Below the pieces are notes generated by a model that saw nothing but the letters and a program-made list of their open reading frames with translations, was not told where the DNA came from and ran no database searches. Both the position numbers and the translations under genes were made by a program. A DNA stretch of 64,000 nt from Phycisphaerae bacterium (lineage in GTDB: Bacteria; Planctomycetota; Phycisphaerae; UBA1845): positions 1 to 64,000 of the forward strand of contig JAJVHU010000022.1 in assembly GCA_022072505.1 (NCBI GenBank), in the 5' to 3' direction. Every line of letters starts with the position of its first letter. Position 1 is the first letter of the stretch. This document shows, in pieces, positions 39,548 through 48,928 of this stretch.

Positions 39548-40180
39548 ATGGTGGTGAAGACGGTCAATTCAGCCGGTGAGTTAGAGGACAGGTTCTTCGC
39601 CGTCCGCTACGGCGCCACGCCGCAGGACTGGGAGGAAGCAGCCGACGAAACGCATTTCGTCGAACTCATCGACGGGAGGTTGATCATGCATTCACTGGCG
39701 GGACTTGGGCATCAGCGGACGTTCGGTTTCCTGCACCATCTGCTGAGGTCTTTCGTCGAGGCACGTAAGCTGGGTGAGATCCTGACCGGTCCGTTCACCA
39801 TGGATCTCGCGCTGGAACGGAAGTTCGAGCCCGATCTGATCTTCATCACCCGGAAGACGATGGCCAACCTGGCGGAAGATCGTCTGCTCGGACCTGCCGA
39901 TCTGGCCATCGAGATTGCTTCGGCGAGCACGCGCGCTTATGACCGCGGCGAAAAGCGCGAGTGTTATCGGGTTGGCCGCGTGGCGGAGTACGTCATGATC
40001 GACGCCTTCTCGAAACTCGTCACGCTCGACCGGCCCGCCGGGCGGGAAATCCTCAGCCTTCAAGAGGGCTGGATTGCGTCGGAATCCTGCAAGGGTTTTG
40101 CGTTCCGCGCGGAGTGGTTGTGGGCGGACCCGTTGCCGGAAGTAGCCGATTGTCTGCGCGAGATCGAGAAGCGGGGTTAA
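39548..40180 (+). CDS. Uma2 family (DUF820) PD-(D/E)XK nuclease-like protein
   Basis: A 210-residue member of the Uma2/DUF820 family, which has a restriction-endonuclease-like fold and is common in cyanobacteria and planctomycetes. The metal-site residues are visible: VELIDGRLIMHSLAG, ERKFEPDLIFI (Asp), then PADLAIEIASASTRAYDRGEKRECY (Glu and Lys). The biological role of the family is unsettled. The ATG at 39548 is preferred over the TTG two codons upstream. It sits between prkA and yeaH, where other organisms have no gene. Confidence 0.85.
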   Translation: MVVKTVNSAGELEDRFFAVRYGATPQDWEEAADETHFVELIDGRLIMHSLAGLGHQRTFGFLHHLLRSFVEARKLGEILTGPFTMDLALERKFEPDLIFITRKTMANLAEDRLLGPADLAIEIASASTRAYDRGEKRECYRVGRVAEYVMIDAFSKLVTLDRPAGREILSLQEGWIASESCKGFAFRAEWLWADPLPEVADCLREIEKRG

Positions 40181-40186
40181 GACGAG

Positions 40187-40660
40187 ATGAGTGAGGGGAT
40201 CGACAACCTGCCATCGACGCTTCTTGACCAAGAGGTGCATACCTCCTTAGTCGATCTGCTGAAGAGCCGCGGTTACACCGACGAGAAACTGCGCATTTGT
40301 TTGCAAGCGCGGTGCTGTTGCGAATACTGCGATGAGTACTTACTCCACTCCGTGCATTCCTGGCATTCCTCGCAGTGGGATCACATCGTTCCCGGCGGTC
40401 CGTTTGATCACGAGAACATCGCATTGAGCTGTCAAAAATGTAATTCAATCAAGCGCGACAAGATCCCGCCTCAGTACTGTGGGAATCGGAAGGAGTTCTC
40501 GAGTCTTTCGAGGCCTGACAAAATCCGTTTGCTCAAATCTTGGCTAACGGATGCCCGAAAGGAATACCATTTAGAAGAGGAATTCAATGCGTTCAGAACC
40601 TTGAATGAGTCTGCGAACCCTGGAACAGACAGGAAATACCGCTCGGCCGCGCAGGCGTAG
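40187..40660 (+). CDS. HNH endonuclease-like protein
   Basis: A 157-residue protein with an HNH nuclease core: CEYC, then SSQWDHIVPGGPFDHENIALSCQKCNSIKRD, so both zinc CxxC pairs and the DH...N...K catalytic arrangement are present. It starts six bases after the Uma2-like gene and ends three bases before yeaH. Flanking residues are not recognised, so a standalone nuclease of the restriction or defence kind is likely. It may have entered the stress module together with the Uma2 gene. Confidence 0.87.
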   Translation: MSEGIDNLPSTLLDQEVHTSLVDLLKSRGYTDEKLRICLQARCCCEYCDEYLLHSVHSWHSSQWDHIVPGGPFDHENIALSCQKCNSIKRDKIPPQYCGNRKEFSSLSRPDKIRLLKSWLTDARKEYHLEEEFNAFRTLNESANPGTDRKYRSAAQA

Positions 40661-40663
40661 GTT

Positions 40664-41764
40664 ATGCTGTTACAGATTGACAAAGACCATGGCCGCTTTC
40701 GCCAGATCGTCCGCGGGCGCATCCGCAAGGATCTGCGCAAGTTCCTCACGCGCGGCGAACTCGTCGGGCGAGAGGGCAAGCACCTCGTCAGCATTCCGGT
40801 TCCCGGCATCGACACGCCGCATTTCCGCTACGGCGACAACAATGACTCCGGCGTCGGCTCCGGCGACGGCAAGAGCGGCGACAAGCTTGGGCAGGACGGC
40901 GAAGGCCTCGGACCGGGCGGCACGCAGGAAGGGCAGCACATCCTCGAAGTGGACATCAGCCTCGACGAGCTGGCCGACATCCTCGGCGAAGAACTGGAGC
41001 TGCCGCGCATCGAGCCGAAGGGGCGGCACAACCTCACCAGCGAGAAGGACCGCTACAGCTCGATCCGCCAGTCCGGCCCCGAGTCCTTGCGCCACTTCAA
41101 GCGCACCTTCCGCCGCGCCCTGCGCCGCTACATCATGACGGGCGCGTACGACCCGCAGAACCCCAGCATCATCTTCGAACGCTCCGACAAGGTCTACCGA
41201 AGCTGGAAGACGATCAAAAACCCGCAGTCCAACGCCGTCATCGTCTACATGATGGACGTCTCGGGGTCGATGGGCGCGGAGCAGAAGGAGATCGTCCGAC
41301 TGAAGGCCTTCTGGATCGACGCCTGGCTGCGGCGGAATTACGACGGGATCGAGAGCCGCTACATCGTGCATGACGTCCGCGCCGCCGAAGTGGACCGCGA
41401 GACGTTCTATCACCTGCGCGAGGATGGCGGCACGCGCATCAGCAGCGCCTACCGCCTCGCCCGCGAACTCATCGAGCGCGACTACCCCGGCGCCGAGTGG
41501 AACGTCTATCTCTTCCACTTCTCCGACGGCGACAACAGCAGCGAGTCCGACAGCCGGGAGTGCTGCAAGCTTCTCAAGGAGCACCTGCTCCCGCAGATCA
41601 ACGAATTCGGCTACTGCCAGGTCGCCAGCGCCTACGGCAGCGGCAACTTCATCAACGTCATCCACGAACACCTCAACCGCGAACCCAAGGTCGTCACCGC
41701 CCGCGTCAACAGCAAGGATGACATCTACGACGGCATCAAGGCGTTCTTCGCGCAGGGACGATAG
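40664..41764 (+). CDS. yeaH: DUF444 (YeaH) protein
   Basis: A 366-residue DUF444 protein, partner of PrkA/YeaG in stress and nitrogen-starvation responses. The N-terminal region (MLLQIDKDHGRFRQIVRGRI, then LRKFLTRGEL) and a Gly/Asp-rich linker lead to a von Willebrand A-like domain with the metal site in VYMMDVSGSMGAEQKE and a second acidic cluster in FHFSDGDNSSESDSRE. Length is slightly below the E. coli protein's. It lies between the HNH gene and a frameshifted small gene, then spoVR. Confidence 0.93.
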   Translation: MLLQIDKDHGRFRQIVRGRIRKDLRKFLTRGELVGREGKHLVSIPVPGIDTPHFRYGDNNDSGVGSGDGKSGDKLGQDGEGLGPGGTQEGQHILEVDISLDELADILGEELELPRIEPKGRHNLTSEKDRYSSIRQSGPESLRHFKRTFRRALRRYIMTGAYDPQNPSIIFERSDKVYRSWKTIKNPQSNAVIVYMMDVSGSMGAEQKEIVRLKAFWIDAWLRRNYDGIESRYIVHDVRAAEVDRETFYHLREDGGTRISSAYRLARELIERDYPGAEWNVYLFHFSDGDNSSESDSRECCKLLKEHLLPQINEFGYCQVASAYGSGNFINVIHEHLNREPKVVTARVNSKDDIYDGIKAFFAQGR

Positions 41765-41770
41765 GGAAAA

Positions 41771-41814
41771 CAGGCAATAGGCAGTAGGCAACAGGCAACA
41801 GGCAAGACAGGCAG
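41771..41814. repeat. Heptad repeat, GGCAATA/GGCAACA type
   Basis: About six imperfect seven-base units (AGGCAATAGGCAGTAGGCAAC and on). The same repeat in reverse orientation lies at 42253-42283. Together they bracket the four-helix-bundle pseudogene. Confidence 0.85.
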
Positions 41815-41871
41815 TGTTCCGTGTGGTCAAATTGCACGGACCTGGGTAGCGATACGGAAAAGGAAAGCAGA

Positions 41872-42242
41872 ATGGCAATCGAAGGATTTCGAGATTTGGT
41901 GGCTTGGCAAAGGCCCATGCACCTTTGCAAGGAAATTTATTCGGTGTCCAGGCTGTTTCCGGATAGCGAGCGCTTCGGACTTACAGCGCAAATCCGGCGC
42001 GCTGCGGTGTCGGTCCCTCGAATATTGCCGAGGGGTACGCTCGCAAAGCCACGGGAGATTACTTACGTTTCTTGAATGTGGCTCGCGGTTCGCTCGCTGA
42101 AGTGGAGACGCAATTGATACTCGCTGATGAACTTGGGATGGCGGCGAGAGAATCGCTTCAGCCGAGCTTCGATGTGCTGCACGAACTGAACCGTGTGCTT
42201 TTCGGCCTTCTGCGGTCCATCGAAGCCACAAGAATTCATTAA
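41872..42242 (+). pseudogene. Frameshifted four-helix-bundle (S23/IVP-like) gene
   Basis: Reads MAIEGFRDLVAWQRPMHLC...FGLTAQIRRAAVSVP in one frame. Near 42015 it changes to the next frame: SNIAEGYARKATGDYLRFL, then AEVETQLILADELG to a TAA at 42240-42242. The two halves together make the complete 124-residue 23S rRNA intervening-sequence/four-helix-bundle family, so a one-base deletion (or a sequencing error) in a CCCTCGAA context is the simplest reading. The ribosome binding site AGGAAAG is intact. The gene lies between yeaH and spoVR, bracketed by inverted heptad repeats. Confidence 0.87.
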
Positions 42243-42252
42243 CCGGCGCTGA

Positions 42253-42283
42253 CGCCTATTGCCTGTTGCCTATTGCCTATTAC
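42253..42283. repeat. Heptad repeat, inverted partner
   Basis: CCTATTGCCTGTTGCCTATTGCC, the reverse complement type of the repeat at 41771. It ends three bases before the spoVR ATG, so it occupies the place of the ribosome binding site, and no other site is visible. Confidence 0.85.
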
Positions 42284-42285
42284 TT

Positions 42286-43824
42286 ATGATCCGCATACTG
42301 CCACGCAATATCGCCGAGCAGGTTGAACTGATCGCGGAGCACGCGCGCCGCGAGGGGTTGGACTTTTTCCCGACGATCTTCGAGATGCTCACCGCCGAGC
42401 AGATGTCGCAGGTCGCCGCTTACGGCGGGTTTCCGCAGCGCTATCCGCACTGGCGTTTCGGGATGGAGTACGAGCGCCTCCGCAAGCAGCAGCGCTACGG
42501 CCTGTCGAAAATCTACGAGATGGTCATCAACACCGATCCGTGCTACGCCTATCTCCTCGAGGACAACACGATGACCGATCACAAGACGGTCATCGCCCAC
42601 GTCTACGGCCACTGCGATTTCTTCAAGAACAACATCTGGTTCAGCCGGACCAACCGGAAGATGATCGACGAGATGGCCAACCACGCCACGCGCATCCGCC
42701 GCTACATCGACCGCTTCGGTCTCGACAAGGTCGAGTCGTTCATCGACACCTGCCTGGCGCTGGACAACCTGATCGACCCGCATTCCCTCTTCATGCGCCG
42801 CGAGCCCGTCAGACCGCCGAAACCCCTCAACCAGGCGGCCGCCCCGCAACTCACGCGCTTCCCCGCCAAGCGCTACATGGAGCAGTGGATCAACCCGCCG
42901 GGAGAACTCGCCGCCGAGCGCGAGCGCCACGAGCAGAGGACCGAGCGATTCGAGGGGCGCTTCCCGGCGTCCCCCGTCCGCGACGTCATGCTCTTTCTCC
43001 TCGAGAACGCGCCGCTGCCCGACTGGCAGGCCGACATCCTCTCGCTCATCCGCGAGGAGGCCTACTACTTCGCGCCCCAGGGGCAGACGAAGATCATGAA
43101 CGAAGGCTGGGCGAGTTACTGGCACTCGACCCTCATGACCGGCTACATCCTCCGCGACGAGGAAGTCGTCACCTACTGCGATCATCACTCCGGGACGCTC
43201 GCCACCAGTCCGGGTCGCCTCAATCCGTACAAGATGGGCATCGAACTGTTCCGCGACATCGAGCACCGCTGGAACACCGGGCGGTACGGCAAGGAATACG
43301 ACGAATGCGACGACATGGCGGCCCGCCGCGCCTGGGGGAAGGACAAGGCGCCGAAGGATCGCGTGGTCGGGCGCGGTTCGCCGGGGCGGGAGAAAATCTA
43401 CGAGGCCCGCCGCGTCCACAACGATCTGACCTTCATCGACGAATTCCTCACGCCCGAGTTCGTCGAGGATCAGAAGCTCTATCACTATCGCTACGACCCC
43501 GCCACCGGCCGGATGGTCGTCGTCAATCGCGACTTCGCCAAGATCAAGCAGCAGATGCTCTTCATGCTGACCAACCACATGCAGCCTTACATCTACGTCG
43601 CGGACGGCAACCACGCCAACCGCGGAGAGCTGCTCCTGGTTCATAAGCACAACGGCGTGGATATCGACATCCGCTACGCGCAGGAGACCCTCCGCCAGAT
43701 TCACGTCATCTGGAAGCGCCCCGTCCACGTCCAGGCCCGCATCGACGACACCCTCATGCTCTTCACCTTCGACGGTGAACAAAGCAGCCAGCAGCGCCTC
43801 GACAAAGCGGTGTACGATATCTGA
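42286..43824 (+). CDS. spoVR: SpoVR family protein
   Basis: A 512-residue SpoVR/YcgB protein, third member of the PrkA-YeaH-SpoVR set, required for spore cortex in Bacillus and of unclear biochemical role elsewhere. Family blocks are strong: the start region FEMLTAEQMSQVAAYGGFPQRYPHW, then IMNEGWASYWHSTLM and the C-terminal LVHKHNGVDIDIRYAQETLRQIH. The ATG at 42286 is picked because the family starts here (IRILPRN); the frame opens earlier only through the heptad repeat. Translation may depend on coupling to the genes upstream because no clear ribosome binding site precedes it. Confidence 0.95.
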   Translation: MIRILPRNIAEQVELIAEHARREGLDFFPTIFEMLTAEQMSQVAAYGGFPQRYPHWRFGMEYERLRKQQRYGLSKIYEMVINTDPCYAYLLEDNTMTDHKTVIAHVYGHCDFFKNNIWFSRTNRKMIDEMANHATRIRRYIDRFGLDKVESFIDTCLALDNLIDPHSLFMRREPVRPPKPLNQAAAPQLTRFPAKRYMEQWINPPGELAAERERHEQRTERFEGRFPASPVRDVMLFLLENAPLPDWQADILSLIREEAYYFAPQGQTKIMNEGWASYWHSTLMTGYILRDEEVVTYCDHHSGTLATSPGRLNPYKMGIELFRDIEHRWNTGRYGKEYDECDDMAARRAWGKDKAPKDRVVGRGSPGREKIYEARRVHNDLTFIDEFLTPEFVEDQKLYHYRYDPATGRMVVVNRDFAKIKQQMLFMLTNHMQPYIYVADGNHANRGELLLVHKHNGVDIDIRYAQETLRQIHVIWKRPVHVQARIDDTLMLFTFDGEQSSQQRLDKAVYDI

Positions 43825-44033
43825 ACGCGCGGCCACCGGGGCAGAGGGAAGCCCAGGTGGCCGGAATAGGGCATGCGGCGATTGCCAGACGGACCTCGCA
43901 ACTGGGATCCAACTCAGGCGATCACCGCCGATGGCCTGCGCAACGCCGATCACGTCGAGCGACGGATTGTTTGTCGTAACATCATGTAAACAAATACTTT
44001 ACGACTATTTTGCGGTTGAATGTTTTCGTGCCC
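43825..44033. other. AT-rich leader upstream of the rRNA promoter
   Basis: Before the -35 lies an AT-rich stretch (43970-44030) with the inverted repeat GTCGTAA...TTTACGAC. Such DNA could serve as an UP element or a factor site. It is the most AT-rich part of this region. Confidence 0.5.
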
Positions 44034-44061
44034 TTGACAGGTTTTGGAGGGTGCTTATTAT
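44034..44061 (+). promoter_or_regulatory. Sigma-70 promoter of the 16S rRNA gene
   Basis: TTGACA (44034-44039), a 16-base spacer and TATTAT (44056-44061) form a near-consensus promoter 280 bases before the mature 16S end. A GTTCTTTGACAAGTGAAC sequence at about 44104 resembles the boxA antitermination region found in rRNA leaders. Confidence 0.75.
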
Positions 44062-44340
44062 GGCGTGCCCGGCTGAGGTAGCGGAAAGCGAGTCGGTCGG
44101 GAACGTTCTTTGACAAGTGAACAGGTTTGTCGCCGAGAGGGTGCGAATCGCCTCGTGACCACGCCAAAGGGTCGCGGGCGTTTGAAATCGCGGGACGTTA
44201 TCACAGACGGGTCCGCGTCTTCACGAAACGGGTTCAGCCAGAACCTGTTTCAACTGCATTCTCATCGGCGTGTGAGAGTGTAGGCCAACGTTAACATCGA
44301 GCGTGCATCCGGAAACGGAGGCACACAGGATGATGAAAAA

Positions 44341-45877
<1,537 letters not shown>

Positions 45878-46019
45878 AGGGGATAATCTAGAGAACCGGA
45901 AACGAAGCTGGATCGAGCGAGCCGCGGACTTTCGTCCGCGCGGTCCCTCGACACCCAGCAACCTTCCGACTTGCGTCGGATCGGCGTTTCCAGTTTCTAC
46001 TTGTCAGCGCAATCTCTTG

Positions 46020-46058
46020 GGGTCGGCTTGCCGGCCCCTGCTCGGCGGGGAAACCCGC
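46020..46058. repeat. 39-bp direct repeat, left copy
   Basis: GGGTCGGCTTGCCGGCCCC and on to AAACCCGC, 39 bases, is identical to 47183-47221. The two copies flank the probable toxin-antitoxin genes and the terminator of the 16S gene. Confidence 0.9.
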
Positions 46059-46088
46059 AGTCCGGCGACAACCTGTCCTTGATACACC

Positions 46089-46134
46089 GACACCCGGCCG
46101 GCGCATCCGCGCTTGCCGGGTGTCTTTCTTTTCC
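46089..46134 (+). terminator. Intrinsic terminator of the 16S transcript
   Basis: GACACCCGGC (46089-46098) pairs perfectly with GCCGGGTGTC (46115-46124) and is followed by TTTCTTTT. It lies 210 bases past the 16S 3' end, which supports a 16S-only transcript. Confidence 0.85.
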
Positions 46135-46345
46135 CCCTCCCCTTGGGAGGGGTAAGGGGAATTCTTCCCATTGCGTGCGACCGAACGTGGACCGGCAAGC
46201 CGATGCTGGCGACTCGCCGGTCAACAGGGAAGCTGGCTGCCCTTGGGCACTGGCTTTCCAGCCGGTCAGACCTTCTCCTTGCTTGAGTGGGCGCTTTGGC
46301 GTTATCATCCCCTATGCCAAGCCGACAGCTTCGGAGTCCAAAACC

Positions 46346-46681
46346 ATGGTTCAACCCGCGCCTTCCAGTCCGAAATCTCCGGATGAATTGCTCGCCGCAG
46401 CGCTGCGGGATCCCCACGCTCCCGACCTCTACGAAGCCGCCCTTCGAGCATACCTGGGCCTCCTGGCGGCGTCACCTTCTGATTTCGATGTTCAATATTG
46501 GGATCAGGCGTTTGCGGAGCTGCTTTCCAAGAGGCTCGCTCTGCGGCTGACGAAATCGAAAACCGGCCTGCGGAAAGCCGCGGACGGAGGCGCGGGGGTA
46601 GCTAAGCCGGTCAATCTCCCGCTCGGGAAAATCGAACGTGGCGAACTGCTGTCTGAAACCATCATTCGGGAACGCCGGTGA
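46346..46681 (+). CDS. Probable antitoxin partner of the PIN protein
   Basis: A 111-residue protein without a family I recognise. It starts at the ATG at 46346 (MVQPAPSSPKSPDELLA) and has a helical, Leu/Ala-rich core around DLYEAALRAYLGLLA. A basic C-terminus ends ETIIRERR. It ends five bases before the PIN-domain gene. That spacing and order are typical of VapB-VapC pairs, so an antitoxin role is inferred from position. No AbrB or ribbon-helix-helix motif was clear. Confidence 0.55.
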   Translation: MVQPAPSSPKSPDELLAAALRDPHAPDLYEAALRAYLGLLAASPSDFDVQYWDQAFAELLSKRLALRLTKSKTGLRKAADGGAGVAKPVNLPLGKIERGELLSETIIRERR

Positions 46682-46686
46682 GGTGA

Positions 46687-47136
46687 ATGCCCAGCTACTT
46701 TCTCGATGCCTCCGCACTGGCTAAGCGATACCTCGAGGAACCGGGGACGCGATGGGTGAACCGGATCGTGGAGGAAGGCGGACGCGTTTCCGTCTCCGCC
46801 ATCACTCAGGTGGAAATCGCTTCCGCCGGCGCGCGTCGCAATCGAGCCGGGGAGCTCAGCGGTGAAGTACTGCACGCGATGGGCAGGCTGTTGGCGGAAG
46901 AGTTTCGCGATGTGTTCGATGTACTGCCTCCCTCAAGCGCGATCCTGACCCGCGCCGTTGACCTTGTTGAGACGCATGCCTTGCGCGCCGCCGACGCAAT
47001 CCAACTCGCTTCAGCACTCCACGTAGCGGAAGGGGCGGTCAGGACTGATGATTTCGCGTTCGTCTCCTCCGACGCGGAGCTCAACGACGCCGCTCGTGGC
47101 GAAGGTCTGACTGTTCTGGATCCCCGGCTCGAATGA
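46687..47136 (+). CDS. PIN domain ribonuclease, VapC-like toxin
   Basis: A 149-residue PIN-domain protein. The acidic active-site residues are placed as in VapC toxins: FLDASALAKRY (Asp near residue 6), VSAITQVEIASA (Glu near 42), LRAADAIQLASAL (Asp near 102) and DDFAFVSSDAEL (Asp). VapC toxins cut tRNA or rRNA and are held inactive by an antitoxin encoded just upstream, here probably the 111-residue gene. The location a kilobase after the 16S gene may be chance. Confidence 0.85.
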   Translation: MPSYFLDASALAKRYLEEPGTRWVNRIVEEGGRVSVSAITQVEIASAGARRNRAGELSGEVLHAMGRLLAEEFRDVFDVLPPSSAILTRAVDLVETHALRAADAIQLASALHVAEGAVRTDDFAFVSSDAELNDAARGEGLTVLDPRLE

Positions 47137-47606
47137 CGGTTACCGGCCATGCGTGCTCCGCTTTGCCGAGCCATCAGTCTTTGGGTCGGCTTGCCGGCCC
47201 CTGCTCGGCGGGGAAACCCGCCTTCCGGCAGGAGATGAGGCCAAACCACCGGAGGTATCGATTCCGGACACCGGCTTTCTCCGCGAAGGGGATCAAACGT
47301 GAACAGCCGTGGGTGAAACCCATGGGAACGTCAGCGCCCCATCACCACCGACCCTGAAGGGGTCGAGCGGGCACGCGACGGGATCAAGTGGGCCGACCCG
47401 CGGGGTTGAACCGTCGGCGGTCTTGTCGCCTGGCCGGAAGCCGTTCGTGCAACCCGTTCTTAGGTTGCACCCTCGCGGCAAATCGGACCCGGACATCGAT
47501 GGAGACGCGCATCCCAGAGGTTTTGGATGTCCCAACATCACATCTGGCAGGTCGCCGCGTTGGTTTTTCGCACTCGCTCCTCGCGCCGGTCTGGTGCATG
47601 CGCACT
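47137..47606. other. Noncoding stretch with the right 39-bp repeat
   Basis: 470 bases that hold the second 39-bp repeat (47183-47221), then GC-rich sequence with no accepted gene. The short frames there (for instance minus 47293-47610) have atypical composition. This could be the remains of the DUF262/HNH region or a mobile element edge. Confidence 0.45.
47183..47221. repeat. 39-bp direct repeat, right copy
   Basis: Identical over 39 bases to 46020-46058. Both copies are followed by a CCGGC-containing variant. They may mark a duplicated or inserted cassette carrying the PIN module. Confidence 0.9.
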
Positions 47607-47887
47607 TCATCGATTTCCATTGGCCCGGTTGTGGGTGCTACGCAACATTTCGCAGTTCTTGGCCGAGCTGTCGCCGCCTTTGCTCCATGTGGAAACGTGG
47701 TCGGCGTCCATGTCTTTGAAGTCGTAGATGCGCGCCTTGTTCGCGTTGTCGCCGACGGCGCACAGCGGGCAGTTGGATTTGTTCTTCCCCTTCACCGCCT
47801 GCGTCTGCTTGGCGTACGAGACTTTCTTCGTCTTTTCGTCGAACACGCGAACGGTCGGCGGCATTTTGGCGGTCCAGCCGCAACTAG
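47607..47887 (-). pseudogene. C-terminal HNH remnant of a DUF262-type nuclease
   Basis: The frame reads SCGWTAKMPPTVRVF then KKVSYAKQ and an HNH domain: CPLCAVGDN...DMDADHVSTWSKGG, then NCEMLRSTHNRANGNR. In complete proteins this HNH follows a large DUF262 (ParB-like, GmrSD type IV) domain of several hundred residues, which is missing here. The frame is open right up to the end of the methyltransferase gene, so the remnant meets that gene directly. An independent 85-residue HNH protein starting at 47864 is the alternative, but no ribosome binding site supports it. Confidence 0.72.
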
Positions 47888-48928
47888 TCAGTGTGCAAAC
47901 AGCGACGTTTCGGTGTTCTTCAAACTAGCAACCGGCTTGACCTTGGCTTGAGTCTTCGCTGGCGGAACGAATCCATTCAAGACAAGAGAGGACTTTCCGC
48001 TGCGAATTGCGTCATACGTTTGCCTTGCAGACTCGACATTTGTGGGGTCAACGAACCTGAAGGCCGAAGTTGCGACATATTCAGCCTCAAGCTCAAACGC
48101 AATCCATCGGCGTTTCAAGGCTTGGGCCGCTGCACCGGTCGTATTCGAACCTGCGAAGAAATCGAGGACTGTATCACCTTCCGTCGTCAGGAATTTGATG
48201 AAGAACTCCGGTAGCCGTTGCGGAAAACGCGCAGGATGTCCTGTTGCCCCCGTCTGTTTGCAAAGCCGCAGATACGGAGAGTTACTTTCAGTATTCGGAA
48301 TTTGCAAAAGGTTCGATGGTATCGCCCCCTCGCCAGCCCGTCCGAATCCCTTGCTTATGTCATGTCCTGACGGCCGTTTCTTCGGCAAGTAAAAGCTCTC
48401 GGCATTTCTCAGCAGGGTTTTCATGCGCTCTGAGTATGGCGATAAGACCCGCGATACGTCAGCCTTCGGATTGTCCGACTTCGACAACCACCAAACTGTA
48501 TTGACTGCGTCTTTAGCCCTGAGTTTTCGCTTGTTGACCCATTCAATCGGAGATGGAAGCTTCGCAGGATTGAACCAGTAGAATTCTTCAGCGAGCCTAA
48601 ATCCGAACTCGTCGCATGCTCGAAGCAGGAACCGATACTGATAAAGCGAACGTACCGGTTTCCCTTTCTTGTATGCCCCACCCATGTCGATGACAAAGCT
48701 GCCTGTCTCCTTCATAGCGGGAAGAATCTTCGGAAGGAATGACAAAAGCCAATCAACATACTCAGATTGATCCTTGTTCCCGTAGGTTTTCTGTCGCTGC
48801 AACGCAAAGGGCGGAGAGGTGAAAACCAAATCAACCGATTCAACCGGCAGTGCGGGCAAAAGGGAGAGGGAGTCGCCGATGTAGGCGGCTCCGAGGTTAG
48901 TCTTGTACGCGGGCGTCGGAAGCATCAT
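47888..48928 (-). CDS. Beta-class site-specific DNA methyltransferase
   Basis: A 346-residue DNA methyltransferase of the permuted beta class (N6-adenine or N4-cytosine). The catalytic motif IV TSPPF (residues 37-41) comes before the SAM motif I (TVLDFFAGSNTTGAAA, about residues 265-280), the order that defines this class; TSPPx is more often N4-cytosine. The ATG at 48928 overlaps the stop of the HEAT-repeat gene (ATGATGA), so the two are made together. Local G+C is low: 28 of 60 bases at 48541-48600 against about 67% in flanking genes, which suggests transfer. Recognition sequence unknown. Confidence 0.88.
   Translation of the reverse strand: MMLPTPAYKTNLGAAYIGDSLSLLPALPVESVDLVFTSPPFALQRQKTYGNKDQSEYVDWLLSFLPKILPAMKETGSFVIDMGGAYKKGKPVRSLYQYRFLLRACDEFGFRLAEEFYWFNPAKLPSPIEWVNKRKLRAKDAVNTVWWLSKSDNPKADVSRVLSPYSERMKTLLRNAESFYLPKKRPSGHDISKGFGRAGEGAIPSNLLQIPNTESNSPYLRLCKQTGATGHPARFPQRLPEFFIKFLTTEGDTVLDFFAGSNTTGAAAQALKRRWIAFELEAEYVATSAFRFVDPTNVESARQTYDAIRSGKSSLVLNGFVPPAKTQAKVKPVASLKNTETSLFAH

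Noticed and set aside
41771-41814. CRISPR array at the heptad repeats (also 42253, 54791, 61469)
   Set aside because: Units are seven bases without spacers and no cas genes are present; these are microsatellite-like repeats.
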